Of a DNA stretch of 64,000 nucleotides, positions 22,988-33,099 are shown piece after piece (position 1 is the first letter of the stretch; each line of letters starts with the position of its first letter). Under the pieces are notes generated by a model, which worked only from the letters and a program-made list of their open reading frames with translations, did no database searches and was not told the origin of the DNA. Source of the DNA: Adiantum capillus-veneris. Its lineage: Eukaryota > Streptophyta > Polypodiopsida > Polypodiales > Pteridaceae. The stretch lies in the NCBI GenBank assembly GCA_014529385.2, contig CM043944.1, positions 84,038,384 to 84,102,383 of the forward strand, in the 5' to 3' direction. Both the position numbers and the translations under genes were made by a program.

Positions 22988-25080
22988 TTACCTTGTCAAA
23001 GTGCTCATATAGCATTTAATGAGCAATAAATCACCTTGATAGAGGTCCTTTGTAAATGGTTCAAGTGCATGTGATAGACAAACATGATTACCCTTAGTAC
23101 GAGAGCTACTATAGAGCCTTGTGTCTACATCATTACCCTCGACAACCATTTCTTCTTCATTTTCATACCTTGCTCTAGAAAGCATATTTGCAATTGGATT
23201 ATCTTTACCCACAATATGCTTAAATTTTGGATTCAAGGAATTTATGTAGGAAATCCATCTCAACATAACAATGTCAAAAGTTGAGCAGCTTGTGATCATT
23301 CCAAAAAGGGGTAGACAATCAGTCTCCTCTATTACATTTGCTCCTATAAAATAATCTTTATCACATTTTAGTGTTGTGAATCCTCTCCATAATCCCCTTT
23401 TTACATGTGGATAATTGCACTGATGATCACTTAGGACTTTTGCTCCAAATCTCCCTACATATCTCTTTCCATTGTCATCATCTTGTCTAATCCCCCATAC
23501 AATTCTTGGGGCTAGTATCCATTGTCACAATCACATGTCTTCCACATTCATAGTTTACTTTCCTCACAGTTGGAGACATAAGCAACAACTTCTTTAATTT
23601 CTTCATGGAATGTGTATACATTTCTTCCCATTGAAAATTTTGGTTCTTTCTCAAGAGTTGGTACAAAGTTTCTATCACATGCGCATAATGTGGAATCTAG
23701 ATAACATAAAACACACATGCACCCAAGAGTTTTTGAACCTCAATCACATTAATACATGTCTCTACCATTCTTTGAATTATATCAATCTTTTTTGGACAAG
23801 GTCTTCTACCATATGGCTCGCATATATGTCCTACAATAAGAACATTATTCACACCAAACACTAACTTTTGCATAGACAAAGGTAAGATTCACTTCTTCCA
23901 ACCTTGACAAGATCTTATCACAGTCATTAATTAGATTTTCTACATACTTGCGGCACCCCTTCAAATCTAGATCCCCATCTATATCACTTGCTTCACATAC
24001 TTTGATCGACACATTGTCAAGAAAGGTCATCATAATTTGAGGTGTGAAGCCTTGTAACAATTTGTTCATACCATTCATCATATGCGTAACTGAATTAATT
24101 TCTCACAGAGGTAAGGTGCAGATCCTTACCAAAACCAAAGGTGTCCATATGGTAGTCAAGTCTCTGCCTTCCACATCGCTAGTTGGAATTGAACATATCC
24201 TAAGTAAAAATCCCTCATAGAATATATCACCCTTCCTAGAAATTCCTCTGCAAACTCATCTACAATTTTCCATATACCCACATTTCTAATTGTAACCTTG
24301 TTTACATGTTACAAATCTTGGCAGATCCTAGATAAAGTGTAAAGAACCATTTTTCTTTGGAATTGTGAACCACATGTTTGAATATGGAGCACAAGAAGAC
24401 TCCAAAATACCCCTCTTGGTCTTTTCATAAATCAAATCAATGAGTTTTTGCAAATGAGCCTTTGGAACTAGAATAGACCGCAAGATCCAAGGTACATGAG
24501 GAATAGTAAAGATCACCATAGGAGCAATAATGGAAGGATCAACACACCCTTTCTCATGCTGCTCAAATGCAAAAGCCTTTCTATGTTTGGAAAGCATTTC
24601 TTCAAAACATATTCTTTCAGATTGTGGAAAACTATCCTTGCAACCAACCTTTAACTTCTTCAAATAATCATGCATAAACTTATTCTCAATACTGATCATG
24701 ACGACCAGGTTGCAAGGCATCTTGCTCCACCTTTTCCTTGTATCTTTTGGTAGAGGTAATGCCACTGGTTTCACTTTCTTTGCCACAAACTTATACTTGG
24801 TCTCCACTTATACATCAACACCTTGAGCATTTTTGAAATCCTCAACGACTTTGTACATTTCTATAGAGAATACTTTCACATCCTCATTTCCTATACGCAA
24901 ATTACAGTCCACTAAAGACTTCAAATCTTGCATGGTATCCAAAAATGAAAACTCATCAAACACTCCTACAATGCATTCATCATCTTCTAGCAAATCATTG
25001 TTCCTTAAGCCATTTTGTACACTATTTACATATTCCCATTCACCTCGCTTTAAGTCACTTTGTAAAAGAGGTAGATCCAT
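22988..25080 (-). pseudogene. Reverse transcriptase and RNase H of gypsy family C
   Basis: Minus-strand pieces in order: an acidic linker (24,808-25,080); the RT start (24,328-24,807) with LESSCAPYSNMWFTIPKKNGSL; the RT centre (23,845-24,081), where the catalytic FLDD box reads FLDN; the RNase H start (23,487-23,678) with GRHVIVTMDTSP; and the RNase H end with connection domain (22,988-23,299) reading FKHIVGKDNPIANMLSR. There are many stops. The Asp-to-Asn change in the RT box would abolish polymerisation even if the frames were open. Confidence 0.8.
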
Positions 25081-25289
25081 AGTCTGTTAATCCTACAAAA
25101 CCTATAGAAAACATCTCCTTTGCATATACATCATGTGAGAACTTTTCTCTTCTTGTCTAAGTTGCATTATTCGTTATTCGGGAGACGTATAATACACGAA
25201 TAATGGGCGTATTATTCGTTTATCTAAATTATACGACCGTATTATATGGTGCCACATCAGCATAAATGGCCAAACGTATAACTTTTTGG

Positions 25290-25335
25290 TTTTTCGATCG
25301 AAAAACTTTTCGAACGAAAATTATAACGATCGAAT
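25290..25335. promoter_or_regulatory. Left subterminal TTTTCGATCGAAAA-like sites
   Basis: Contains TTTTTCGATCGAAAAAC, then TTTTCGAACGAAAAT, then ACGATCGA nearby. Matching palindromes occur near the right end, so they are candidate transposase-binding sites. Binding is inference. Confidence 0.5.
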
Positions 25336-25379
25336 ATGTTAGTATATATAGCAACATGCGACAGCCCTCACACCATCTT

Positions 25380-26200
25380 TCACAGTCAGTGTTTTCCATG
25401 TGAGTATTCTCACCAAACGATCAAAAGAGTAATTTGTTAAAAAAAAATGAATTAAACAAAAATTAAAATTCAATGGCATTTAAGTTGTGATTCAATTTAC
25501 GAAGTTTTTTTTTAAAAAATTAGTAAATAGTTGAAAGTTTGTATTTTGTGAAGAGTTTAATCTCTCACCTGATACAAAATGTAATTATAAGAATCACTTG
25601 TCAACGTGTTCAATTAATTGACACTTGAAAGTGACTAATTAAAAAATTTAGGATATTATCGTTGTGTGTAGAGTGTACTCTCACATGAGATAATTAGTTT
25701 AAAAATATAATTACATAAAAATTAATTTTATGTAATTTAAAGTTTGATTTTGATGTGTAGATATTTTCTCTCACTTCAAAATGAATATAATGAAACAAAA
25801 TTATATTTTTACGTTTTGTGTAGAGCTATTCACACTGCTATGCTCTCACTAGAGTAAAAATTTAGGAAAAATATGTCCAAAAATATTGATATTCTCTTAT
25901 CTTTATTTGGACTGCAAAATCTACCGTATTGTGTGAGAGCATACACATGCTCGCATTGTCGATAGATAATCGCTTAAAAATCTATGGTAAAGTGTAAGAA
26001 CTTTTTGTTCGCACTTTACATAGATACGATAATTATCAAGTATTGTAAGTGATTATCGTTTTGACATTTAAAAATGTCACTTATAACTCTTGTATGTATA
26101 ACAATTTATAATGATAATCATTTTAATACTTGATTTAATGTAATTATTGATTATCGTAATGTGTTAAAGCTACAAGCTTGCACTTTAGATAAATCGATGC
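25380..26200. repeat. Left subterminal array of short hairpins in the hAT element
   Basis: AT-rich DNA with at least seven short inverted repeats spaced by roughly 60 to 150 bp. Examples are GTGAAGAGTTTAATCTCTCAC (25,549), GTGTAGAGTGTACTCTCAC (25,665), GTGTAGATATTTTCTCTCAC (25,757) and GTAAAGTGTAAG...TTCGCACTTTAC (25,987). They share GTGTAGAG / CTCTCAC arms early on and drift to AAAGTGNAAG arms later. There is no coding content. The array lies between the left end and the transposase. Confidence 0.6.
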
Positions 26201-26379
26201 AATTTATATGTAATCTAATGGTATTGTTTTTTATTATTGTATTTTCGTTCAATCATTGTTTTTAATTATTTTAATTTCGTTCAATCATTTTTAGTTAAAT
26301 TAATTTAATGCTTAAATTGATTTTGATTATGAAAATGATCATTGACTATGTTTTTACTATCAAATTACTTTTGTGCATC

Positions 26380-27950
26380 ATGGTGAAAGGACAAGAGTGG
26401 AGTTATGTGCATGAGTTGAAAGTTGGGAGAAATACATCTTGACTTAAATGTAAATCTTGTGGCCACGAGTTCAGTGGTAATGCAACTAGAATTTAAGAGC
26501 ATTTATTTAAAGTCCCTAGAAATGTTGAAAAGTGCGGGGCACTACCAAAAGATATTCATGAAAAATTTGCCATGTATTCTCACAAAGTAAAGTTGATTCT
26601 TGCAGCTAAACATAAAGGTGATGTTTCTAAAGATATTCATGTGAATATTGAACCATCTGTATGCAATGAGGCAACAGAAGAGGTGTGTACCACTCAAGTA
26701 AACGATCAAAGTTCTCAATTGAACCCTCTTCATGAACATGCTTCTACATCAAGAGGAGTTCCTAGCACAAGCAAATCCGACAGAGCGTCATCCAATGGAC
26801 AGACAATGCCTGAAGCATTAGGTAAACACTGGTTTCTTGAGTTGCATTTAAAATGGACACAAGAATTTTTTGCGTGTGGCATATCGTTCAATGCTATGCC
26901 CAATCCAATATTTCAAGATGCTTTGATGAGTACAACCAAAAACGGATTTGTGCTTCCTGACTATAACAAGATGCGAACTGAATATCTTGATAAAGTCAAA
27001 GACAGTACTGAAGCCATTCTCAAACGCACAGTTCTAGAGTTTGTTCCAGCATATGGATGCTTTATCCTGTGCTCAGCAAGTTTCCAAGTTATCACGAAGC
27101 AGCTGGTCGATGTGCGCAAATAGTAAAATCGCCAGTCTTTTGGCGTAATGTAGAAAGAATAGTAACTGGGTCAAAGCCATTTGTAGATCTTTTGAGAGTA
27201 GTTGACACAGATTCTTTTATTTTTGGTCGGGTCTATTGGTATATGTCAGAGGCTATACGCAAGCTAAGAGAAAATGTCAGTTTTGGTGCAAAGGATAAAG
27301 CTACCATGATTACAATTGTTAACAAGCGTTGGGTAAGGTTGCATACGCCATTGCATGGTGCAGCTTTTGTATTGGATCCTAAGTTTCAAATGCATCAACA
27401 ATCTGCCCACAAAGAAGTTATGTCCGACTTCAAAACAGTGTGCTCCCAACTCTTAGGGCACGAAGATCAAAAAGCAGCTTTTCATCAGCGAGTAGATTAT
27501 GCCAACAGAACTGGTATGTTTCAGGATCCGTGGCATATAGATGCCATTGGCAAAACAAGTGCACCTTTATGGTGGAAGGAGTATGGTGGAGAGAAAGTGG
27601 AGTTGCAACACATTGCAGTTAGAGTTTTATCAGTAGCTGCATCAAGTGGAAGTTGTGAGCGAAACTGGTCAGCATTCGACTTTGTGCACACTAAAAAGCG
27701 AAACAGACTTCATACTAAACCGGCTACTGATTTGGTGTATGTTTTTTGCAATATGAGACTTATTTATAAGCCTCAAAACATTGCAACTAGAGCAGCTCAA
27801 AAGCAATATGGAGTCTTCCAAATGCATGAAGCTATTTCTGCAGAAGTTGATGATGATGATGATATGGAATGGGAGATAGTTTCAGAATGCTCAGATATGG
27901 ACGAAGTAGATGATATGGTTGCAGTTTTTGAAGATGGAGATGATTTGTGA
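26380..27950 (+). pseudogene. hAT transposase, internally deleted and broken
   Basis: The frame opens at MVKGQEWSYVHELKVG and includes a BED-type zinc finger (LKCKSCGHEFSGNATRI, then EHL). It has stops within that finger at about 26,440 and 26,494. A DUF659-like start follows (ALGKHWFLELHLKW, then PNPIFQDAL). A shift to a second frame occurs near 27,060-27,120. That frame carries SPVFWRNVERIV, KPFVDLLRVVDTD and the dimerisation block LQHIAVRVLSVAASSGSCERNWS. The central part, normally with the catalytic Asp residues and the CAAH box, is absent, so it looks internally deleted. It ends with an acidic tail. Confidence 0.85.
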
Positions 27951-28029
27951 GAGTACCATTGTAATACTTAATCAACAAGTTTTTGTATATGATGAAAGAA
28001 AAAGTTATCTCGTTGTCGTTCACGTCAAA

Positions 28030-28031
<2 letters not shown>

Positions 28032-28065
<34 letters not shown>
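28032..28065. repeat. (CT)n microsatellite
   Basis: About 17 CT units just downstream of the hAT transposase frame. Confidence 0.95.
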
Positions 28066-28068
<3 letters not shown>

Positions 28069-28231
28069 ACACATATTCACTCACACTCAAATATAAACTG
28101 CCGATAATATCTTGTCGAATAAAAATTACATAAAGTCGATGTAGGTTTTAAATTACAACAAGGTTCTATGAAATTACTCAATCGAAAAGAGTTTGATATA
28201 ATTTTGAGATTACAAAAAGCTTCTGAGTGAC

Positions 28232-28993
28232 TTATGAGTTTGATAGATTTGCTATAAGTTCGTCTATGGTAAAATATGTAATTCCTAGCTCAGGGGATGG
28301 TTGAGCAACATCTTTATGTGAAGTGGTAGTATCATCTGGCAAAGGTCCATACAATGATTCATATCGTTGAAGCTTTGCTTGTGCATCACTTAACTCTATT
28401 TCAAGCTCAAGAATACGGCCACGAAGCATGTCCGGTGTTTCTCCTTGGCTAGCAAGGTCTTGTCCTTGGCTGGCTAATTCAGTCAGTGTTTCCGACTCTT
28501 CAGGAAGTAAAACAATAGGACGCTTGCGAGGAGGCATTGGATTATCTGCATTGCGTGCTTCCACCTTTTCTGCAATGCGTCCACATCCAATGCCAGCGGT
28601 GCCTGGACGATCTGACCAATCCACTCTTTTCAGTAAAACATATCGAACATAGCATTGCTGGATAAAGTAAATTGCTACTTGGTGGTTGTTTGGTAGGCAT
28701 CTCTCTTGTCGTATAAACCTTTGCAGCAATACACGTGCCAATCCTTTATGTTGCAAATCAGAAAGCTTTAACGGAGCTGTATCTTTTGCATTGCCACTTA
28801 TTTGAAGTAGTTGATGGCGTACAAAGTGATTAGGGCAAAGCTTTTTGCACTCTTTAAGGGTTAATGGTTTGCCCTGCAGCTCAGATTCATCTTCTTCAAT
28901 GTTGGCAATAGTAGAAAGATCTGTTTGTCCACATCTAACTTGTTCTTCTTTAAAAATTGCCTGAGCTTCAGCGTGGTTGAGTTCTTCTTCCAT
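28232..28993 (-). CDS. Unrecognised 253-aa protein carried in the hAT element
   Basis: An open minus-strand frame that converges on the transposase gene. The N-terminal half has a helical, Cys/His-containing block (LTLKECKKLCPNHFVRHQ, then VLLQRFIRQERCLP and FIQQCYVRYVLLKRVDW). The middle is basic (PPRKRP). The C-terminal part has a short coiled coil (RGRILELEIELSDAQAKL). I do not recognise the family. The base just before the first ATG matches a 3' splice site (TGATATGCAG then ATATGG), so this may be the last exon of a gene that includes the kinase-like ORF upstream. Function unknown. Confidence 0.5.
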   Translation of the reverse strand: MEEELNHAEAQAIFKEEQVRCGQTDLSTIANIEEDESELQGKPLTLKECKKLCPNHFVRHQLLQISGNAKDTAPLKLSDLQHKGLARVLLQRFIRQERCLPNNHQVAIYFIQQCYVRYVLLKRVDWSDRPGTAGIGCGRIAEKVEARNADNPMPPRKRPIVLLPEESETLTELASQGQDLASQGETPDMLRGRILELEIELSDAQAKLQRYESLYGPLPDDTTTSHKDVAQPSPELGITYFTIDELIANLSNS

Positions 28994-29159
28994 ATCTGCA
29001 TATCAGGTGAACATGTCATAACTTTTAAATACCCATTCAATTAATTTGACATTGGACATTATATCGAATGAAAAACATAGAATTTTTGTTTAATTAAACA
29101 TACAATTAAATCTGACACCAAAAGTAAAACAATGATGAAATCATGAGACTGCGTTTTCA

Positions 29160-29675
29160 TTAATCATCAGCTGGTTGTAAGCCAGATGTCATTACAATGT
29201 TGTAACCCACTCTATGGGCACCATTTAAACATAAGGAGAGATCAAAAGCATTAGGCCGGGTTTTGGGGTGAACGCGCTTGCCGCTTTCAAGATGAGCAAG
29301 TACATTACTCAAAAAATGTTTCTTGCTTTGTTCTTGGGGCTCTGGTAAGCACTTCAAAATACGTTTACATGTATGACACATGGAATAAATATCCATAGCT
29401 TTGGTCCAGGAGGGAGGATTACTAGATATACATTCGGGGGCTGCCCATGGATAATCTCTCTCATATTGTTTTCTAGTTTCTATCTGCATATCGCGTAGAG
29501 GAGGAAAACCGGTTGTCGTATTTGTTTTGGTGCATGAACCCCAATCCACAATGCCGGCGTAAACACCTTTTTCGCCAAAATGCAGCATCTCTGTCTCTGA
29601 CGTGTAATGAAACTGTCTCACAATCACTTCGAAGACAAACTTTCGTTGATGTTTCGCTAGCTTCATGTCTGCCAT
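29160..29675 (-). CDS. Protein-kinase C-lobe-like ORF carried in the hAT element
   Basis: An open 171-codon minus-strand frame. GVYAGIVDWGSC looks like kinase subdomain VII with DWG in place of DFG. YPWAAPECIS matches the APE motif of subdomain VIII. TKAMDIYSMCHTC fits subdomain IX with its conserved Asp. RPNAFDLSLCL fits subdomain XI with its Arg. The segment where HRD should lie (about residues 20-35) shows no HRD or catalytic Asn, and there is no N-lobe, so activity is unlikely unless upstream exons exist. A splice-acceptor-like TTGTCATACAG precedes ATATGG at the start. The kinase assignment is from motif order only. Confidence 0.5.
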   Translation of the reverse strand: MADMKLAKHQRKFVFEVIVRQFHYTSETEMLHFGEKGVYAGIVDWGSCTKTNTTTGFPPLRDMQIETRKQYERDYPWAAPECISSNPPSWTKAMDIYSMCHTCKRILKCLPEPQEQSKKHFLSNVLAHLESGKRVHPKTRPNAFDLSLCLNGAHRVGYNIVMTSGLQPADD

Positions 29676-29877
29676 ATCTGTATGACAAAATTAAAAAGCC
29701 AGAATCTTACGAAAAGATTGTACACCATAGTAACATAGTTATTATATAATGAGCGTTAACCCTATATATATATATATTAAATGATGATACAAATTTATTA
29801 TTCAATATTAAATTATTGCAAATTAAAGAGAAAATCTTATGATTACAAACCACATTGTGCGAATCGACCATGAAAAT

Positions 29878-29882
<5 letters not shown>

Positions 29883-29938
<56 letters not shown>
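29883..29938. repeat. (GA)n microsatellite
   Basis: About 28 GA units upstream (minus sense) of the kinase-like ORF, in the hAT element. Confidence 0.96.
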
Positions 29939-29945
<7 letters not shown>

Positions 29946-30079
29946 ACAGGCCACGAGTGTGAGATGCTCTCAACACAAGAACTGGACCCTGCTATGTGCA
30001 GAAGTGTGAGATGATGAAAGAAATCACATCTAAAGGGTTGGAAAATCGTACATGTGAACAACTCAATTAGTGTGAGATA

Positions 30080-31020
30080 TTCTCAGCACAAGTCCTGGAT
30101 GTTGTTGTAAAATAGATTGATAGTTTTTATCAATCTAATCCCTGATAAAGTGTGTGGAACTCACAGCACAACTATCAGCGGATAAATTAACAATTGTAGA
30201 TGCAAGTTACCTATCGTATGTGTTTACGTACAAAACAACACCAAGTCATTTAATGATGAAAAATGATGTTCTTTTGGAATATGAAACACACGAGTAACCA
30301 GTATGTCACATTAAGATGAAGAGGGCATGAAAATATGCATCTCTTCACTCTTAATATAACGAGTGGTAACGCTTGTGTTTCTATGTAACACATATGACAG
30401 AAAAACTTAATCTAAAATTGTAAATTTTATAAGCTATTTCTAATGGAGTGTGTGGAACGCACAACACAACCATCAGCAAACAGCTCAACAATCTCAAATG
30501 TAAATCAATTTTTGTATATATCTACGTTCAGAGTAACACCAAGTCATCTGCTGATGAACAATGATGCTACTACAGAAATAGAAGCACAAAAATAACGAAA
30601 GTCGCATTAAGATGAAGAGGGCGCGCATAAAGTATGCATCTCTACACTCTTAAAATGACGAACGTTAATCTTTGTGCTTCTATGTAGAATAATCAATAAT
30701 GATTTACTTTAAGATTGTAAATTTTATAGGCCACTCTGAAGTGAGAGGTGTAGCATCATGCCTACTACACTCCACGAGTCAACCTCTAATCCTAACTCAT
30801 CTCTATGGTGAGAGATATACTACTACACCATACGAGTGAGAATCTAAATTTACCCTAAGCCTTCCCTGGAGTGAGTCATATAACTACACACCACGGGAAA
30901 GGAAACTATATTCTACACACCTTTGGAGTGAGCCATATGGCTACACACCACGAAGTAGCCTACGACCTGCAAGCCAACTTTGTGGTGAGAGTCGAAATTA
31001 CTGTACCACACAAGTCTGAC
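30080..31020. repeat. Right subterminal repeats of the hAT element
   Basis: Two units of about 298 bp are arranged in tandem, with the landmark TGTGTGGAAC at 30,151 and 30,449. Both carry AACACCAAGTCAT, GATGAAGAGGGC and ATGCATCTCT...CACTCTTAA blocks. From about 30,730 they give way to shorter degenerate units of about 55-70 bp containing GGAGTGAG and CTACACACCACG. No coding content. Many units form small stems (GTGTGGAACTCACAGCACAAC type), like the left end. Confidence 0.7.
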
Positions 31021-31154
31021 ACAACACAATTTTTTTTTTAGTATTTACTTAAAATTTAAAAAATATACCTGAAAATTGCTGTAAACCGAAGAGGCTGTCG
31101 CTATCTGCTAATCTCTCAAAAGCTCCAAGCTCTACAAACTCAAAAAAAGTCCAC

Positions 31155-31245
31155 AATGCTTTTCGATCGAATACGGCGACGATTCTATATATATACAGTT
31201 TTTCGATCGAAATAGTTTTCGATCGAAAAATATCTCAATCGAAAA
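31155..31245. promoter_or_regulatory. Right subterminal TTTTCGATCGAAAA-like sites
   Basis: Contains CTTTTCGATCGAATA, TTTTTCGATCGAAATAG, TTTTCGATCGAAAAAT and CAATCGAAAAC within 90 bp. They mirror the left-end sites and are candidate transposase-binding sites. Confidence 0.5.
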
Positions 31246-31402
31246 CTATTTTATATGGGTATTCGGTAATCATTCGAAAATACGGCGTATATTGACGTTT
31301 TATACTTATAATTTTTGTTATACGGACGTATAAATGCAACGCAGCTTCTTGTACCACTCAATCCCGCTCTACAATGGTACATGGTCAAAAATGTCTCATA
31401 TC

Positions 31403-31930
31403 CTAATAGTCCTTGAATTCTTTGTTTGTATTTGGCAAGGGTTTCTCTCTAAGAGTGTCATGGTTCCTTTCATGGTCAATACAAATAGTAAGGAATTGGA
31501 CCACACACTTCCCATCCCTGCTCCCTATCCTAGCATAAGCTAATCCATAATCCATCACCTTTGTTTCCATGCAAGTAGCAGTGAAGTGTGGTTGCCACAG
31601 GATAAGAGGATATGTAAACATCTCATATACAAAGAATTTTTGGTCATCTTTCACATCCCCTATAGTCATGCTTACATTTGGACAAGCTCCATTTAGCTCT
31701 CGTGATGATAAGCTATTTGATGCAAAAGTCGTCTATCCATGGTTTATATCAATTGGCAATTTTCTTTTTAATATAGACTCTTTAATATGAGGTTAAACTC
31801 TAACCCATGATCTATCAGCAGTGCAAAGTATGGCTCTTATGAGTCAGTGCAATGTACGGTTCTTCTCCCACTTTTACCAAGGTCTCACTAGTTGATCTTG
31901 CCTAATGACCCTTAGAGTAATATCTCATGA
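31403..31930 (-). pseudogene. Protease region of gypsy family C
   Basis: The C-terminal part (31,403-31,669) reads MTIGDVKDDQKFFVYEMFTY, then LILWQPHFTATCMETKVMD and YARIGSRDGKCVVQFLT. This is the late protease segment of a plant gypsy lineage in which the ILGQP element is usual; here Gly is replaced by Trp. The earlier part (31,690-31,930) continues upstream, with degraded frames equivalent to the fragment at 2461-2657. It joins the RT pieces at 25 kb across the hAT insertion. Confidence 0.65.
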
Positions 31931-32329
31931 ATATTAATTTCTAACCTTTCAAAAGTATTTTCTATCTTAATTTGACCACTTAAGTTCAAAAAAAATAAAA
32001 AGAGAACAAGGACATTGATTAAGTGTTGATGGACCAACCCGATCAAGGCTTGGAACCAAAAGGCAAAAAGTCCATAAAAGAGAAAGGGCAATAGTGGATG
32101 CTATCATTTAACAAGTAGAGAGTGAGCGGCTAAACATGAGCGAGGGATAGAAGTGAAGTAACGTTCCAAAAATGTAGTCATTGCAAAGCTGATGGAAGAC
32201 TATGGAAGGCTACGATAAACCAAAATGTGCTAATCAAATGCAACTCTAGAGCTATCCTTGAACTCTAGACCTCGTTACATAGATTTGGACATTTCTTTGA
32301 GCTCACTTAAAGTTCTAAGTGTCTCTCTC

Positions 32330-32330
<1 letters not shown>

Positions 32331-32405
<75 letters not shown>
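32331..32405. repeat. Compound (TG)n(AG)n microsatellite
   Basis: About 21 TG units followed by about 15 AG units. Confidence 0.96.
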
Positions 32406-32407
<2 letters not shown>

Positions 32408-32479
32408 CCCACTCCCTACAATTGTGAACACCAGCTACAAAATAAAATGAGAGTATGTGTGCATGCAAAAGTCAAAGAT

Positions 32480-32865
32480 TGTTTTTTTGACACACCAGAG
32501 GCCCACAGGGGGAGGTGCTTATCCCTTCCAAATGTTAGCCATGTTACATGGTCAGGCAAGGGCCGTGTACCATCGGGCAAGAGCCACGTGTAGGCATCAC
32601 CGTGGCCACCTAATTGATGCACCACGTGCTGGGAATGACGGAGAGAACTCGTAGCAACTAGCTGGGAACCTCCTCCTCGGGTGACCCACCTAAGGAGGAG
32701 GATGCGCTTTAGTGTGCAAGGGCAAGAGCCCGAACAACGTGAACACCAAGTGAGCACAAGGTGTCCCTCTAGAGTGTGAGACAATGGGGAATTTAAACCC
32801 ACAACCTATGGTTTGTGGTTTGAGAGGCCAAAACCTTACTGTTAGACCAACTCTTGGCAGATTAT
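32480..32865 (-). mobile_element. tRNA-derived SINE
   Basis: On the minus strand the 5' part contains a pol III A box (TGGTCTAACAGTAAGG, 32,834-32,849) and a B box (GGTTTAAATTCC, 32,788-32,799). Their 35-nt spacing is normal for tRNA-derived SINEs. The body runs about 300 bp further and ends near an A-run (CAAAAAAAC on the minus strand, about 32,480). It sits inside the Mutator-like element. The 3' end is approximate. Confidence 0.65.
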
Positions 32866-33099
32866 TGTCCTTTAGCTGTCACCATCCAACATTCCACGTT
32901 TAACTATCTAATGAATTTCCTATTTAAAGCAAACTAGTACCCCTAGCCATTGTTCTAGAAAATGCACCTCCTAAAACCACATGCTTGTCAACCATCCTAA
33001 GACGTTCTATGTTTAACAACATCGATCATGCTTTGGTCTATAGTAGCTTAAGTAGATTCTCCTTAAAAGATCAAAAACCTTTGCAATCAAAAGTAACGT

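Larger units (their letters stand above)
25162..31339 (+). mobile_element. hAT-type DNA transposon carrying two extra convergent ORFs
   Basis: It lies inside the family C gypsy pol, between RT and protease fragments. The left end reads TTGCATTATTCG; the right end reads CGTATAAATGCAA. This gives short, imperfect inverted termini; I could not settle the 8-bp target duplication, so ends are approximate by a few bases. The interior holds a plus-strand transposase (26,380-27,950), two minus-strand ORFs (28,232-28,993 and 29,160-29,675), and repeat-rich subterminal regions of about 1 kb on both sides. The transposase's BED-like finger and C-terminal dimerisation block place it in hAT. Confidence 0.75.

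Noticed and set aside
25154-25169. Exact ends and 8-bp duplication of the hAT element
   Set aside because: The flanks TGTCTAAG and CGCAGCTT do not match and the inverted ends are imperfect; I report approximate ends only.
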